In this document: positions 29,495-40,852 of the stretch, one piece after another | Position numbering within the stretch: position 1 is the stretch's first letter | How the letters are laid out: the number at the start of each line of letters is the position of its first letter | From: Anthracocystis setariae | Taxonomy: Eukaryota; Basidiomycota; Ustilaginomycetes; Ustilaginales; Ustilaginaceae | Length of the DNA: 64,000 nucleotides | Direction: 5' to 3' | Assembly: GCA_928724745.1 (NCBI GenBank) | Contig: CAKMXJ010000039.1 | Span: 1,054,001-1,118,000 of the forward strand | Program-made: the position numbers and the translations under genes | Notes under the pieces: generated by a model | What the model was told of the DNA's origin: nothing | The model's input: the letters and a program-made list of their open reading frames with translations, nothing else | Database searches by the model: none

Positions 29495-32400
29495 TCAAGC
29501 GGAGCGCTTGGTCATCGCAAAAGCCGATGTGGCCAGCAGCGGCGACACCTCCGCACTCGTTGCCATCCCCAGCACACTGTAAGAGCGTGAAGGCGTTGCC
29601 GTGCCCGACACCGAGCCTGTCGTCGGCACAGGCGCAGCCGAATCGCAAAGACTCGCCACCTTCTGTATCAACGCAATGGCTCGCTGCACCCTGGCGTGCG
29701 ACAGCGACTCTGGCGGCGTGTTCCGGTGCAAGTCGCGCAGCATCAATCCGTATCTGGGAATGCGCTGCGTCGGCATGATCGCAATGTCCATCGGCGTCAA
29801 GCTCTTGCCGCTCGTCCGCCTAGCTTGTGTCAAACTCGACGCGCTCGAAGACGTTGTGCGCGAGGTCGACCACGAATCCCCAACGCTCGCCGATGTCGGC
29901 GTATGCAATGACATCACCAGAGTCGACTGACTTCGAGAATGACTGATACGTCTGGCGATAGATGGACTTGCCCGCGCCTCTCCCGTGACATCGCAATCCT
30001 TGGATCCAGATCGCGGAGCCACCTCAGCTTCAGCCTCAACAGAGGCGCTTGGAGCCTCGAGGAAGCTCGTGCTAGTGATGGTGCTCCGGCGCTTCATGAT
30101 CCTCCTGGCTGGAAGTGTTGAGCTCGCACCGTCACTCGCGGACGTATCCTCGGCGTGCGTGCGATCCGGCGAACTAGGCCGTGTGAGCGATGTGATGCGC
30201 AAGGCTGAATGACGCAACCCCGTTCCAGGCGAAGACGCTCCGCTGCTGCTCGTTCCATCCATCGTCGAAGCTCCCACTTCGCTCGATTCACAGGGCGCTA
30301 ACGGCACCAACCCAATCTTGAACGCTGATTTGCCTTTCGAAAGCTCGGTCGTCCGCAGATCCGTAAGAGCCTGCGAAGCGACTCGGGACCAGCCAACAAA
30401 GGTCGACTCCAGTTGAGCTGTCAACACATCAAAGGCCGCGCCAACTCCAGCACTGGTCGGATTCTCCTCTACCTTTTGCACAAGCGCATTGCTCAGTGCA
30501 ATCAACTGCGGGAGATGCGTGCGGAGCAGATTGATATGACTAGGCGGCGCCGAGGTGGTCGACATCCTGCTCGTATAGGTAGCCGAGTAGGCTGCAAACA
30601 GGTTGGTGGTCGATTTGCGCTTCATGCCCATGCCATTGGGCGTCGGCATGTTTCGCACAACATCCAGCAAGCTACCCAAATGACGCGCATAGCTTCTCTC
30701 TGTCTGAACAAGCTCTCGGATCAGGAAGAGCGCCTTCACCTCTTTCTTCCAGTCGTCGTCATTGACAAAGGTGCCATCATGCAGCTTACCGCTCGCCTTG
30801 CCAACGCCCCATTCTAGACCGGAAGTCGGAGGACCGACAGGAGGCTTTTTGTCCGCATAGGCCCTCAAAATCTCCTTCTGTCGCTGATCGAGGTCCCGAT
30901 CCGAATCTCGCGATGCTGATGACGTGGTCCGCGAACGGCTAAGAATGGCGTCTGCACTGAAGGAGCGTTTGTGACGCAACCGTCGGCCAGGCGAGTCTTG
31001 GGGCCTCAACACACCCACCGCGGCACCAGACTGCGCAATTTTGCCGCCATTCTGATCTCCGCTGCTGGTAACGTTGCGACCTGACAGGTTGTCGTCGTCG
31101 AGCATCGTTCCCGAGACCTTCGTCTTACGGTAATTGCCAGAACTCATCCCGAGACGTGCGAGGCGTGTTTTGTTCTCGACCTCTTGAGCCTGAGCCAGGA
31201 TACGATTGCGATGCAGCTGCCGCACTTGCTCAAGCGCTGCAAGGAACTCGCGGTCGTCGACCATGTCAAGCGTGGGTTGACTCTTCTTTCGGACCGACGC
31301 CGACATGGTGCTTCGAACGCCCATGGCTGTGGATGGACGAGCGAATGGTTCATCCCTCGCAAACGACGTTTTGATCGGAGGCAGTGCCGGCTTGCTAAGC
31401 GATCGACGTCTTTGCAAGCTGGAATCGACAGGAGAGAGCGAAGTGGCCTTCTTGTTCGGCTGGATCTTGAAGAGACTGTCACGTTCCGACGAAGTTTTCA
31501 AGGCGGACGTAGGTTCCTTGAGGCTATCCTTCCTCGAGGCTAGATTCACCGAGCCCACCGCCGCAGCGGATTTGATAGCAGATGTCCTGCCAGGAGATCC
31601 ATTCGAGAAGAGAGAAGGTCGCGACGAGGCCTTCACACCGCCGCGGAAGGAGGATGGCGGGTTGGGAGTACGGCTAGGTGAGCGCTGCTGACGGATCGAG
31701 TCGGTTGTGGATAAGGATGGGGCACCAGTGGATCGTGAGGTCGGGAGCGCGGTCGAGGAGGGCGAACGCTGCACACTTCTAGCCGATGAGCTCTTCGTTG
31801 GGGCCAAAATGCTGTTGCTGAAGGAGCGGATCTTGGTTGCGACTGGAATAGACGTGGAGAATCCGAGCGACGTACCCGGGCGTTGTGGTCCCGTCGTTGC
31901 CGGAGAATCGCGATTGAAGCCAAAGCCTGAGATTTTGCGAATCGCAGATGTAGGAGATGTGATCTTCATGGAAGATTTGGGCCTGGTGGGCTCCGAACCA
32001 GCACCTGGTTGGGCAGGTGAGCTCGACTGCGGCGATGATACGAACGTAGAAGACCCAGTTTCTCTTCGCGGTCCACTGCGGAGATGGAAACCAAGGCTAG
32101 TCCCTGGTCTAGCCGGCAAAGCGTCCATGGAGAACCCGCCGGTATCTAAACTCTGCCTTGATGAAACCAGACTTTTTCTGGCCGTGTGCGCTTTGGACAC
32201 GTCAAAGACGCCCGACAGTTGACGACCAAGTGAAAACCGTTTCGAAGTCGCCGAAGACAACGTTGCCGCCAAAGACGTGGTGCTGGCGGACGCCCCTGTG
32301 GGGCGAGGAGCTACTGGACTGGATGGCTCTGTTTTCGGGTACGCAGGAAACGCCGCCGTGGTCGCAGAGCGAGGAAGGATCGAACCATTTGTGTACAGAA

Positions 32401-35053
32401 CAGAGCCGGAGGCGGGCGGCTGTTCGCTCTTCGGTGAAGCCAATGCATCGAAGAAGCGAGTCTCTTCGTCGACGGGCGTGAAGGCTGGCAATGCGCTCGA
32501 GAAACTGGAACGTGTGCTGATACGTCCGCGTGCAAGTGAGGGTAGGCCTGAGGGAGGTACAGGCGCGCCCCTCGCACGCTTGTCGAGATTGGCAGCTGCC
32601 TCGCTGGCCGACTTGGATATCATTGAAGCTGAGCCAAGCGACGCCTGCTTCTTGTGGCCCAATCTCTGGCTCTTACGGTCTGGTTTCGGCACGATCCCAT
32701 CAAGCGACTGCGAGACGGGCAGAGCTTCGGAAGGAGGAACAGCAAGCGCCTTGTGCGCCATCACTGGGGAGTTAGCGAGTCGGTCGGAAACAGAATCCTT
32801 GGAGGGTTCATGCTTGATTCCTCTGTCTTTGCCTGCATCTGTCATCTGTGTGCGAGGGAAAGGCTTGGACGCGGACGTCAGCTCTGACGCTGTCGCTCGA
32901 CCGTCTTTGCTCGACCTACGAGTAGTTGGAGCCGAGCTTCCCTCGAGCCCGCTAGCGGCCGTAGCATCAGTGCCATCGGTGCTCTTTTGGGTGGACGACG
33001 GCTCCGGGGAATCAATATGGCTGTTTAGAAACGCGAAGGTTGCCGCGAAGGTAGGAGAAAGCTGGGAGTCGGCACTGCCATCGCCGTTCAAGAGAGTGCT
33101 TGGCGATATGACCAACGGGTCCAATTTTTTGCCGTCATGATTGGCCGAAGAAGTTGTGCAATTGCTTCGACTACCCAGACCAGCAGAAGATGAGGTAGTT
33201 ACCGAGATGGACGTGTCCAAAGCTGCCAGACTCTTGGACCTTCGAGTAGTGCTACGGGCATCACTGACAGTATTCATCGACCCGGCCTTGGCAGATGTGG
33301 CCTCGGCTGCCTTCTTTGCCTTGAGATGGGGCAATTTCATCGACCAGCTGGTGTTGTGGAGCATTAGACGCGATGAAAGGCGGGACTTTGGGCGGATCTC
33401 GGCGTGGCTGTAGTCTGTAGCCCGTCTGAAACTCTCGTCGATGCTGGGTCGCGGTGCAGGACTGACATTTGGAAACCTGTTGGCGGAGCGATGTAGGGCG
33501 GTGGCTACCTTTTGAGGTGGTGCACTTTGAGGGTCACTTGGGATGAAGCTGGTCGAAACCCTCGGTGACATTCGCTTGGTGGGCTGATTCTGGTATTCCA
33601 CCAATGGGGGCGACGGCCCGCTAGATTTCGAAGCTGGACCGGCCTGTGCCAAAGCTGGGCCAGAGGGTTGTGAAGTGAGACCCGGCTGGCTGTCAGGGTT
33701 GTATGCTGCTGGGGCTGCTGTCGGTGGAGTCCGGAGAAAGGAGCTGCGCAGGGTCTTGGCTTGTTTGGAAAGCGTCATGCGGAAGGAGCTAGCGGAGGAT
33801 CCCGAGGAGCGCTTAGATGCGGCTCCCAGCGCCTTCCTATCGGAATCGTGGGCAGAGGCGGTGGAAAAGCTCGAGGTGGACTTGCTGAGCGGTGATCGGT
33901 AGTCGACGGCTGAGCTCGAAGAGTTGGCCGAGGCGGTCAGCTGTTGATACGGCGACTTTGTGGGTACTGCAAGTCGTTCATAGCTGTCGCAATGTCTCGT
34001 CGCGCTGTTACGAGACGGTACGGGCGACAGACTCGGACTTGACGCCTTACACCTAGATGCATGGGCATCATCTGCTTGAAGAAGCTGTGAATCCAATTTG
34101 CGAAGGTTAGCAGCGACCAAGGGAGCTGACGTTCCGGGTGCTGGTGAATGATGAGCCAGGCTCGAGTGATCTTTGTGGCCATGCTCGGTGCAAACATGCT
34201 CGTGTTGTGCATCGAGGGGAGCTGAGAATGGATCAAGTGACTGGGATCGCGACGGTGGAATGGGAGCGTTGGACCGCATCAGAGGAGGCAGTGAAGGTCC
34301 TCTAAGGTCTGCCGGCGGTCTGGCATAAGTGTAATCTGACTTCCAAAAATCGTCGAAATCCGCCTGTTGCTCGGATCTGAGCTTGGTCTTGAGCTTGGAT
34401 ACGTCATCGTCGAGGTCGGGAAACTCGCCAGAGAGCGCAATATCCAAGGGGGAACCAGCTCCCTCCTCGGGGCTCGTTGGTGTAGTGCTCACCGAGCTCT
34501 TGCTGCGAGAGAGTCGGCTTGAGGGTAGAGGCGAGGAGTTCACAAGGGGATCGACGCAGATATTGAGACCAAGAGCTGAAGGAGGTGTGTCGGACGCTTT
34601 GCCGCACCAGGCGCTGTCTGCCAGGTTGGTGGACGATGGTGGGTTCGGAAGATCTTTGAGGCGACGATTGAGCGTATGTGGATGTTGATGCACAAAGAAA
34701 CTGTCAGTGGTGGCGGTGGATCGGGACGAGCCACTAGATCGGCTAGAGTCGCTGCGGTGGTGGTCCTGGGATGGATCTAGCGCCGAATCAGGCACAGAGC
34801 GCCGTGAAGATGATGAACCGGCAGCCGCGCGAACGGGACTGCGATTCGCCAAAGGCATCTGTTGCGGCGTGACTGAAGTAGACGAAGATGTGGAGGGGTA
34901 TGCTGCCGGATGGGCCGAAGACCGAACTGGGATGGACGAGCTCGATGGAGGACGTATCGAGTCGGCTTGTACGAGACGCTGGACTGGTTGCTTTTGGGGA
35001 AGCGGGGGTGGTGGCGGAGAAGCACCGGCGGAGCGTTGATAGAGGGATGCCAT
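29495..35053 (-). CDS. Very large RhoGEF (Dbl-homology domain) protein
   Basis: Single exon, 1852 aa. The N-terminal three quarters are Ser/Pro-rich and low complexity with a proline run (PPPPPLP near residue 15), consistent with a disordered regulatory region. A Dbl-homology domain begins at about residue 1430 (VKALFLIRELVQTERSYARHLGSLLDVV) and ends with MPTQRIPRYGLMLRDLHRNTPP... at about 1760-1805. The two halves are separated by roughly 190 low-complexity residues, so the domain spans about 375 residues instead of the usual ~190. I see no PH domain after it; only ~45 residues remain. Such proteins activate Rho/Cdc42 GTPases in polarity and cytokinesis. The frame is open upstream to 35149 but without an ATG. 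The leader carries a CTG/CAG repeat. Confidence 0.85.
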   Translation of the reverse strand: MASLYQRSAGASPPPPPLPQKQPVQRLVQADSIRPPSSSSIPVRSSAHPAAYPSTSSSTSVTPQQMPLANRSPVRAAAGSSSSRRSVPDSALDPSQDHHRSDSSRSSGSSRSTATTDSFFVHQHPHTLNRRLKDLPNPPSSTNLADSAWCGKASDTPPSALGLNICVDPLVNSSPLPSSRLSRSKSSVSTTPTSPEEGAGSPLDIALSGEFPDLDDDVSKLKTKLRSEQQADFDDFWKSDYTYARPPADLRGPSLPPLMRSNAPIPPSRSQSLDPFSAPLDAQHEHVCTEHGHKDHSSLAHHSPAPGTSAPLVAANLRKLDSQLLQADDAHASRCKASSPSLSPVPSRNSATRHCDSYERLAVPTKSPYQQLTASANSSSSAVDYRSPLSKSTSSFSTASAHDSDRKALGAASKRSSGSSASSFRMTLSKQAKTLRSSFLRTPPTAAPAAYNPDSQPGLTSQPSGPALAQAGPASKSSGPSPPLVEYQNQPTKRMSPRVSTSFIPSDPQSAPPQKVATALHRSANRFPNVSPAPRPSIDESFRRATDYSHAEIRPKSRLSSRLMLHNTSWSMKLPHLKAKKAAEATSAKAGSMNTVSDARSTTRRSKSLAALDTSISVTTSSSAGLGSRSNCTTSSANHDGKKLDPLVISPSTLLNGDGSADSQLSPTFAATFAFLNSHIDSPEPSSTQKSTDGTDATAASGLEGSSAPTTRRSSKDGRATASELTSASKPFPRTQMTDAGKDRGIKHEPSKDSVSDRLANSPVMAHKALAVPPSEALPVSQSLDGIVPKPDRKSQRLGHKKQASLGSASMISKSASEAAANLDKRARGAPVPPSGLPSLARGRISTRSSFSSALPAFTPVDEETRFFDALASPKSEQPPASGSVLYTNGSILPRSATTAAFPAYPKTEPSSPVAPRPTGASASTTSLAATLSSATSKRFSLGRQLSGVFDVSKAHTARKSLVSSRQSLDTGGFSMDALPARPGTSLGFHLRSGPRRETGSSTFVSSPQSSSPAQPGAGSEPTRPKSSMKITSPTSAIRKISGFGFNRDSPATTGPQRPGTSLGFSTSIPVATKIRSFSNSILAPTKSSSARSVQRSPSSTALPTSRSTGAPSLSTTDSIRQQRSPSRTPNPPSSFRGGVKASSRPSLFSNGSPGRTSAIKSAAAVGSVNLASRKDSLKEPTSALKTSSERDSLFKIQPNKKATSLSPVDSSLQRRRSLSKPALPPIKTSFARDEPFARPSTAMGVRSTMSASVRKKSQPTLDMVDDREFLAALEQVRQLHRNRILAQAQEVENKTRLARLGMSSGNYRKTKVSGTMLDDDNLSGRNVTSSGDQNGGKIAQSGAAVGVLRPQDSPGRRLRHKRSFSADAILSRSRTTSSASRDSDRDLDQRQKEILRAYADKKPPVGPPTSGLEWGVGKASGKLHDGTFVNDDDWKKEVKALFLIRELVQTERSYARHLGSLLDVVRNMPTPNGMGMKRKSTTNLFAAYSATYTSRMSTTSAPPSHINLLRTHLPQLIALSNALVQKVEENPTSAGVGAAFDVLTAQLESTFVGWSRVASQALTDLRTTELSKGKSAFKIGLVPLAPCESSEVGASTMDGTSSSGASSPGTGLRHSALRITSLTRPSSPDRTHAEDTSASDGASSTLPARRIMKRRSTITSTSFLEAPSASVEAEAEVAPRSGSKDCDVTGEARASPSIARRISHSRSQSTLVMSLHTPTSASVGDSWSTSRTTSSSASSLTQARRTSGKSLTPMDIAIMPTQRIPRYGLMLRDLHRNTPPESLSHARVQRAIALIQKVASLCDSAAPVPTTGSVSGTATPSRSYSVLGMATSAEVSPLLATSAFAMTKRSA

Positions 35054-35701
35054 GTCCCGAGGTGGGTTGGTTGAGCGAAAAGGGCCGAGATGATGGAGAA
35101 TGTGCAGGGGCTCGGAGAAGAGAAGGTGGGGAATATTCCGGGCTACCAAAGGCTGGAAGATGCCAAAAGGGGTATAGAGGAGTCGCAGAAGATGCGAGTG
35201 GCTCGCTAGCTTCGAGGCGATCGGTTGTTAACACAGCATGGAGCGATATCCGGATTGGAAGAAACGCTGCCGGGAGAGCGCGAAGATCGAGAGAGGAGAT
35301 CGAGAGAGGATCGAGGAGAAGCGCTTGAGCCAGTTGACTGTTGCTGTCAAGCTCCGAGATAGACCTGGTTATTGAGCGCACACGAGCGAGAGGTGGAGCA
35401 TGTCGGTGTTCGAGGAGAAGCCAGTTGTTGAAAGAGCGAGCCTAGCTTGATGGAGCAAAGTACGATGTTGGTTTGGAAGGAAAGGAGAGCAGAGGAACGA
35501 AGCAAGTCGAGGTTGAGATACTGGAGAGAGAGAGAAGGATGATGGGGAGCTAGCAACGTAGACTTGAAAGCCTTGCAACAGAAGCAAGCAAGCAAGGCGA
35601 AGCGGGCTGATTTGGATGTCGGGAAAAAGGAAGAGAGGGTGGAGGATCAACGTCGAAACGACCCAACCCTAGCTGAGCCCAGGTTCGTTGGATGAGAGTG
35701 C

Positions 35702-35705
<4 letters not shown>

Positions 35706-35732
<27 letters not shown>
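35706..35732. repeat. (CAG)9 trinucleotide repeat
   Basis: Nine perfect CAG units; read on the minus strand they are CTG units about 650 bp upstream of the RhoGEF start, possibly in its leader or promoter. Confidence 0.95.
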
Positions 35733-35734
<2 letters not shown>

Positions 35735-36520
35735 CTGGCATGGACCGAAGGCGTGGTAGTGACTGGCGGGCGGAGCTTGAAGGGAGAAAGTAGTTGCAAG
35801 GGATCTGCAAGCGAAAGCCATCTCGCAGATTCCAGCATCGAGGCGTTTCAGCTGTTCATCAGTCACTGGACGACCCGAGCATCTGCATGGAATAATTTTC
35901 TGACATCTAAAAAAGAAAAAGAAATAGAAAAGAAATAAAAAAAATATATAAAAAAAGAGGAGAAAGCCACACACAGAGGGTTCAGCAGTGTTACAGTGCA
36001 GCGGCGGTGACGGTGTGAAAATCAAGTTTTAGCCACACAGTTGATTGCTAACAATGTGAGTGAGCCGGCATGCATGTGCATCGTCCCTTTGCCTGACTTT
36101 CGCCATCACATTTTGGAATTTCTGACAGGTCAACCAGGCCTTCGACTGTAGCCTGCTTGCCCGCCACTGCATGAAATTGTGTGCTTGGGCCCTACGGTGA
36201 TTCGACTAGCCATGGCTGTAAGCATCCGCATCGATACCTTCCGTCCAAACTGCGCTACGGTATACAGTATACTACTACTACTCTTACTGCACAACGGCGT
36301 AAGCTGCTTGAAGCAGCCTCCAAACAATGCTATTTTTGCACGCTACAGAGTTCACTTGTGTGTCGCTGTGACGAGAGAGATCTGTGTAGGCATTCATTTT
36401 GACTTTAGAATCCATGCTTGTCCCCCTCCCCCTTCAGCTCAAAAGCCATCACATATGTCGGCGATGAGTTGCGAGCCGAGGCTGAGTGGGAGTGCCAAAT
36501 GCAAGACAGAGCCAGATTGA

Positions 36521-36552
36521 GTGAGTGAGTGTGTGTGTGTGTGAGTGTGTGG
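36521..36552. repeat. GT-rich microsatellite
   Basis: gtga units run into a (GT)n stretch and back, about 32 bp. Confidence 0.9.
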
Positions 36553-37480
36553 AGGGTGGAGGTCGGAAATGATTTTTTGGAAAAAGGTACAGTAGTACCG
36601 TTACAGTAGAGCACAGTAGAGCTGAGCTGAGCTGCAAATCGTTGCAAATCTCATTATTTTATATACTGTACTTGTCCGCGTCATCAAATTCCGGATGAAC
36701 TCCGATCCACCAGATGATGCTGTTCGGTCGCGGTTGCCTTGGGTCTTCCATCTGCTGACCGGGACGAACGGGGACAAGCAAGGAAGAAAGGAAGAAAGGA
36801 AGAGACCAAGACAAGCGACATGGCCGATGCAACACATATTGAATTGTGCTGTAGTGTACTGGACTGTAGCCAAGTGGACAGATTGAAGCAAGCAAGACTA
36901 CTGGTCATACATCGGACAAGTAGGGGCTGTTGCGTAGAATTACGACACAAAATGGAAATCGACCACAACGCATGAGACACGCGGAAAATAGCTGTGATGA
37001 TCGTGGCCGCTGCACTTGGTTTCAGTCATGCTGCTCAGGCGCGTTACCGGATCACCTCCGACTTGGCGCCTCGCTCTCCACACTCACACGGCATTCATCA
37101 CCATCAGACCCTTGATCGCGCCCACCACACAAGTCGTTTTCATCGATCGGGCGGTTTGTCCATTTCATCATCGTTGATTCCAATTATTAATAAACAGTGC
37201 CGCAAGCTGAAACTTCATCACTTTCTCAATAAAGCAAAGCGGTTCACACCTTATCAACATGACGCCAAACAGGCTTGATCTTGTTGCCATTTAGGACAGG
37301 AGTCATCAGACTCGAGCTCACTGAACTGGAAGGTTGGAGTTTTGCCGCTTCACAACTCGTCGTGACCGAAAGGCTGCATCCTCGAAATCTAGACCGAAGA
37401 ACAGCGCCTGCTTCGAGCGGGTTTGATGCCTACCAAGTCCCGGGTCCCGTTTGATTGAACATTCCGCCTCTTTTTTCTCC

Positions 37481-37497
37481 TTTTTTTTTTTTTTTTT
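37481..37497. repeat. T17 homopolymer
   Basis: Seventeen consecutive T within a C/T-rich stretch (37470-37497). It could be a poly(A) relic of a minus-strand retro-insertion or a simple slippage tract; no flanking coding trace decides. Confidence 0.8.
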
Positions 37498-38593
37498 AAT
37501 CCACATTGACCGACTTGCGAGCCGGGACCACACGGGACTGGACGCATGCACCTGTTTTTCCGTTCGAGCGGTAGCAGAACGTTCTGACGGCGACCCATTC
37601 GACGACGAAAGTTAGCGAGCTGAGCATAAGTAGGGGGAGCGGGTGGCAGCCGTAATCAATCCGAAATTCTTTTCTCCTTCGCATTGGTTCAAGGCGGTGT
37701 GAGTGCAAAATGAATTCGTGTGTGCATGTGATACCGCCAAGGCATGCGCCATTTTTTCTTTTCGTGGGACACTGATGACTGGGATTGCAGATCAACGCCT
37801 TCTAACCGACGACAGGATCGGATCGGCAACATCATCGCGACGATTGCCACCAACCTCGATGAGCATGTTCGACAATTCCGTCCACACTAACTGCATCAGC
37901 ATCCCATGACGTCGGATCGATATTTTAAGCGAAGCCCGAAAGAGGGTCCAAGCTTGTGCAGCCGTGCGATTGCATCACGTTGACATCCAGCGTACAGCAG
38001 TAGTGTGCTGATACTCGAAATGTCTCACGACCCTGCTATGCATTCGATCGACCCCAGTGGCTGATCATCACTCTGTTGCTGACAGCAAGCAAGCAAGGAC
38101 ACCGACGAGAAGGCGTCGGGTTCATGCATGCATACCTCACAGTCCCTGCTCTACAACATTTGGGTCCCATACAAGACAGACTCCACATCATTTGATATTG
38201 CTTGACCATAGTGTAGTACACATAAATCGTATGCTGGAAGTGTTCACATGCCAAACATGTCTCAGACTTGCATGCAGGCTAAGCGCTTTCTCGCTTTCCA
38301 CCCTTCGCCTCTTCCTGCTTCTTGGCAAAAACCTGCCAGCTCGCACCCTTCCCGCTAGACCTCATCCGACATGTCCCGATCTTTCGGCAGCAACCAACGA
38401 CTTCTCACATGTAAAAACGCGTCAAAAATCGTGATCGTACATGTCTAATGAGATAGTATTACAGCCGACAAAGAGCGGCATGGATGGAAGCCAGATTGGA
38501 TAAAGATACCGGGCGAAGAAGACGAGTTTCGTCATCCGCATTGACAACCGCTTCGTCGTACATTGGTGCCATGGATGCGATGCGAGCGCCCAA

Positions 38594-39865
38594 TCAAGCC
38601 TGGCCGAACTGAGCCTTGAGTTGCATGATGCTAGCCCTCTGATCGGCGGGCAAGGCGTTGATCTGGTCTTGGGTGAGTTGCAGAACCTGCATCAGCAGCG
38701 CCTTTTGTTCTTCTGGCAAGTTCTGTCCAGCAAGTGCAGCGGCTGGGTCGTTGGCGGGTGCTGCGCCTTGTGATGCGGCTGGCTGGCCGTATCCTTGTTG
38801 TCCATATGGTGGCGGTCGGGCCGCAGGAGGGTACTGTCCGGGCGCAGGTCCGCCGTACTGCTGAGGAGGGGTTGCGGAACTGCCGCCGTTGTTCTGCATG
38901 TGAGGAGGCACGGCGGGTGGAGCGCCAGGCGCAGCAGTCGGGAGAGCGCCAGAGGCGGCGAGGATGCGCTGCAGGATCTCGGGATCGACGACGTTCATCA
39001 TCAGCATGGCCTGAAAAAGAGCATATGCAAGCTGTGGGTGGCCTGTTAGCAGAGCACGGGCCTGGTCTGGCGAGGCGGTAACGAGGGATTTCATCTGGCT
39101 CATGATATCCAGTAGCTGGTTGGGGGGCAGGGTGGCGAGCGTTTGTGTGATGGCATCGGTGGATCCTACACCGGCGGGAAGAGGGACGCCAGCTGGCAGG
39201 TTGGGTGGAAGGGTGACAGGACCTCCGACTGGCGCGGCTCCCGGAGCACCATAAGCGCCAGCAGCACCGCCCACAGGATGACCTGCTGGACCACCATAGG
39301 GCGCTGCTCCGGGTGGTGCACCGTACTGCGGCCGTTGGCCGAAGCCGTTGTCGGCCGGACCACGCTGTTGCCACGCTGCGCCAACAGCTCCACCACCTCT
39401 AGTGGTACCACCATGACCGAAGGTACCTGGCCGACCGGCACGTCCGGCAGCAGCCGCTCTCCTGCGAAGGTCATCCTGATCGAATTGGCCGTGTTGTGTG
39501 GATCGACCCTCCATCAAGGGGTCAATATCGGCAAACGAGATGCGTAGCGGCCGACCACCGACTTCGACTTCATTGAGATTGCGAACTGCGGAGGCAGCAG
39601 TCTCGGGATCTTCAAACTCGCAGAAACCGTAGCCCTTGAACTTGCCAGTCTCTCGATCATTGACAAGACGAAATCCTACAACTTTGCCGACTTCCCTGAA
39701 AACATCCGTGAGTTGCTCCTCGGACATGTCGTAGGGGATGTTACCCACTGTTTGCGAAATTGCAAGCCATCATGTCAGTCAACAGGCTCACAACAGGCAA
39801 ACTGCAGCAGAAAAGACGCTCGACTTACCGAACACGACGCGGGATCCTCGTTGCGGGCCTGCCAT
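38594..39865 (-). CDS. Cleavage stimulation factor 64-kDa subunit (CstF-64/CSTF2, Rna15-like)
   Basis: RNA-binding subunit of the complex that selects the pre-mRNA cleavage and polyadenylation site. Exons (minus) 39865-39829 and 39747-38594 (80-nt intron) give 396 aa. The intron falls inside the RRM; splicing restores RNP2 as VFVGNIPY. RNP1 is KGYGFCEFEDPETAASAVRNLN (RRM, residues ~10-90). A Gly/Pro-rich linker follows, then the hinge at about 211-275 (LLDIMSQMKSLVTASPDQARALLTGHPQLAYALFQAMLMMNVVDPEILQRIL) that binds symplekin or CstF-77, another Gly/Pro/Gln linker, and the C-terminal helical domain (EQKALLMQVLQLTQDQINALPADQRASIMQLKAQF). Complete domain order for the family. Confidence 0.94.
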
Positions 39866-40852
39866 CTTGGTATAGTGATGGTCCTTAGCTTGTAAATGGG
39901 TCTGTAGAGCTTGAGGCAGCTGGTCGCTTGGGAACAGGGCCTTGTCGCTCAGATCGGCACTGACTTCAGATTGAATATCCGCCAGATTTTGAGCGCAAAG
40001 GTAATAAGAGCAGCAAGGCGAACGGATCACGCAGACCACACAAGCCGACCAGATGATTTGAACGATGATCGGATCACGATTCAGTCTTGTTGCGGCCGCG
40101 TCTAAACGCAATCACTGACTTCAACGTATGCTGTCAAGTGCTGCTTGTTTGTCAACGACAGCCCAGCGTACGCACGACGATGAATGAGTGGAGAGTGTGT
40201 TTGCGTTGCGCAGTAGGATGGTGGGAAGAAGCAGGACAAGTGTATGTACATGCTGCGCCTTGCTCGAGAGGAATTCACTTTTCTGACAGTTTCCGTCCGT
40301 CAGTCAGTCGCGACTTCCGAGCTGCGTAACGATTTCGGTTCCGATCGTATATTGCAAATCAACAGAATCGTATCGGTCTAACAGAATGGCTGCTTCGTTT
40401 GGATGTTGAGTTGCGGATCGCCACCGAAAATGGCCTAATCTTCCCCGCAAAGCATTTTTCAATTTGAGCGAAATTTATCCTTATATTCTAGAGTGACACG
40501 CACAGCAGAACTGTACTGTATAGTACTGTAGCGCGCAGAGTCGGAGCCAAGTTTGCCGCCCCAAGTCGCGTGCGTGTGGCGCTGAGCCCAAATGTGGTTC
40601 GCTCGGTCGCTCGGCGTCTCGAGAATTTTTGCCAGACGACAAAGCTGTGTGTGTGTGTCTGTGTGTGGTGCTCAGTTGACCCTGCATCCCTCCTCCTCTT
40701 TTTTCTTGCTTCTCACCGTCAACACAATCACACATCCACATATCTCCATCACCTCGAAAGCCTGACAGCTGGCAACAGCACCAATCATCTCAACTTTTTC
40801 CTCTAACAACGCTACTCTGACGATCGTAGTGTCTCCATTCGCGCCCACCCAT
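39866..40852. promoter_or_regulatory. Bidirectional promoter, CstF-64 / COA8-like
   Basis: A 987-bp divergent gap. It includes a tactgtatagtactgta run near 40511-40527 and a short GT repeat near 40645-40665. No gene recognised. Confidence 0.45.

Larger units (their letters stand above)
35054..38593. other. 3.5-kb gene-free stretch upstream of RhoGEF
   Basis: The largest stretch with no convincing gene. It must contain the RhoGEF promoter and leader at its left and the CstF-64 3' UTR at its right. Its short ORFs lack family motifs and consistent codon use. It holds CAG9, GT-rich and T17 simple repeats, a palindrome ggtacagtagtacc at about 36588-36601 and tactgtac copies. No tRNA-like B box (GGTTCGANNCC) was seen. 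A non-coding RNA cannot be excluded. Confidence 0.4.

Noticed and set aside
32277..33140. 287-aa plus-strand reading and neighbours at 31707-32222
   Set aside because: Antisense shadows of the serine-rich RhoGEF coding sequence.
34788..35381. 197-aa minus-strand reading overlapping the RhoGEF start
   Set aside because: Different frame, no motif, and it overlaps a long clear gene; at most an upstream reading in the leader.
37481..37497. T17 tract as a retro-insertion mark
   Set aside because: No target duplication or coding remnant is visible beside it.
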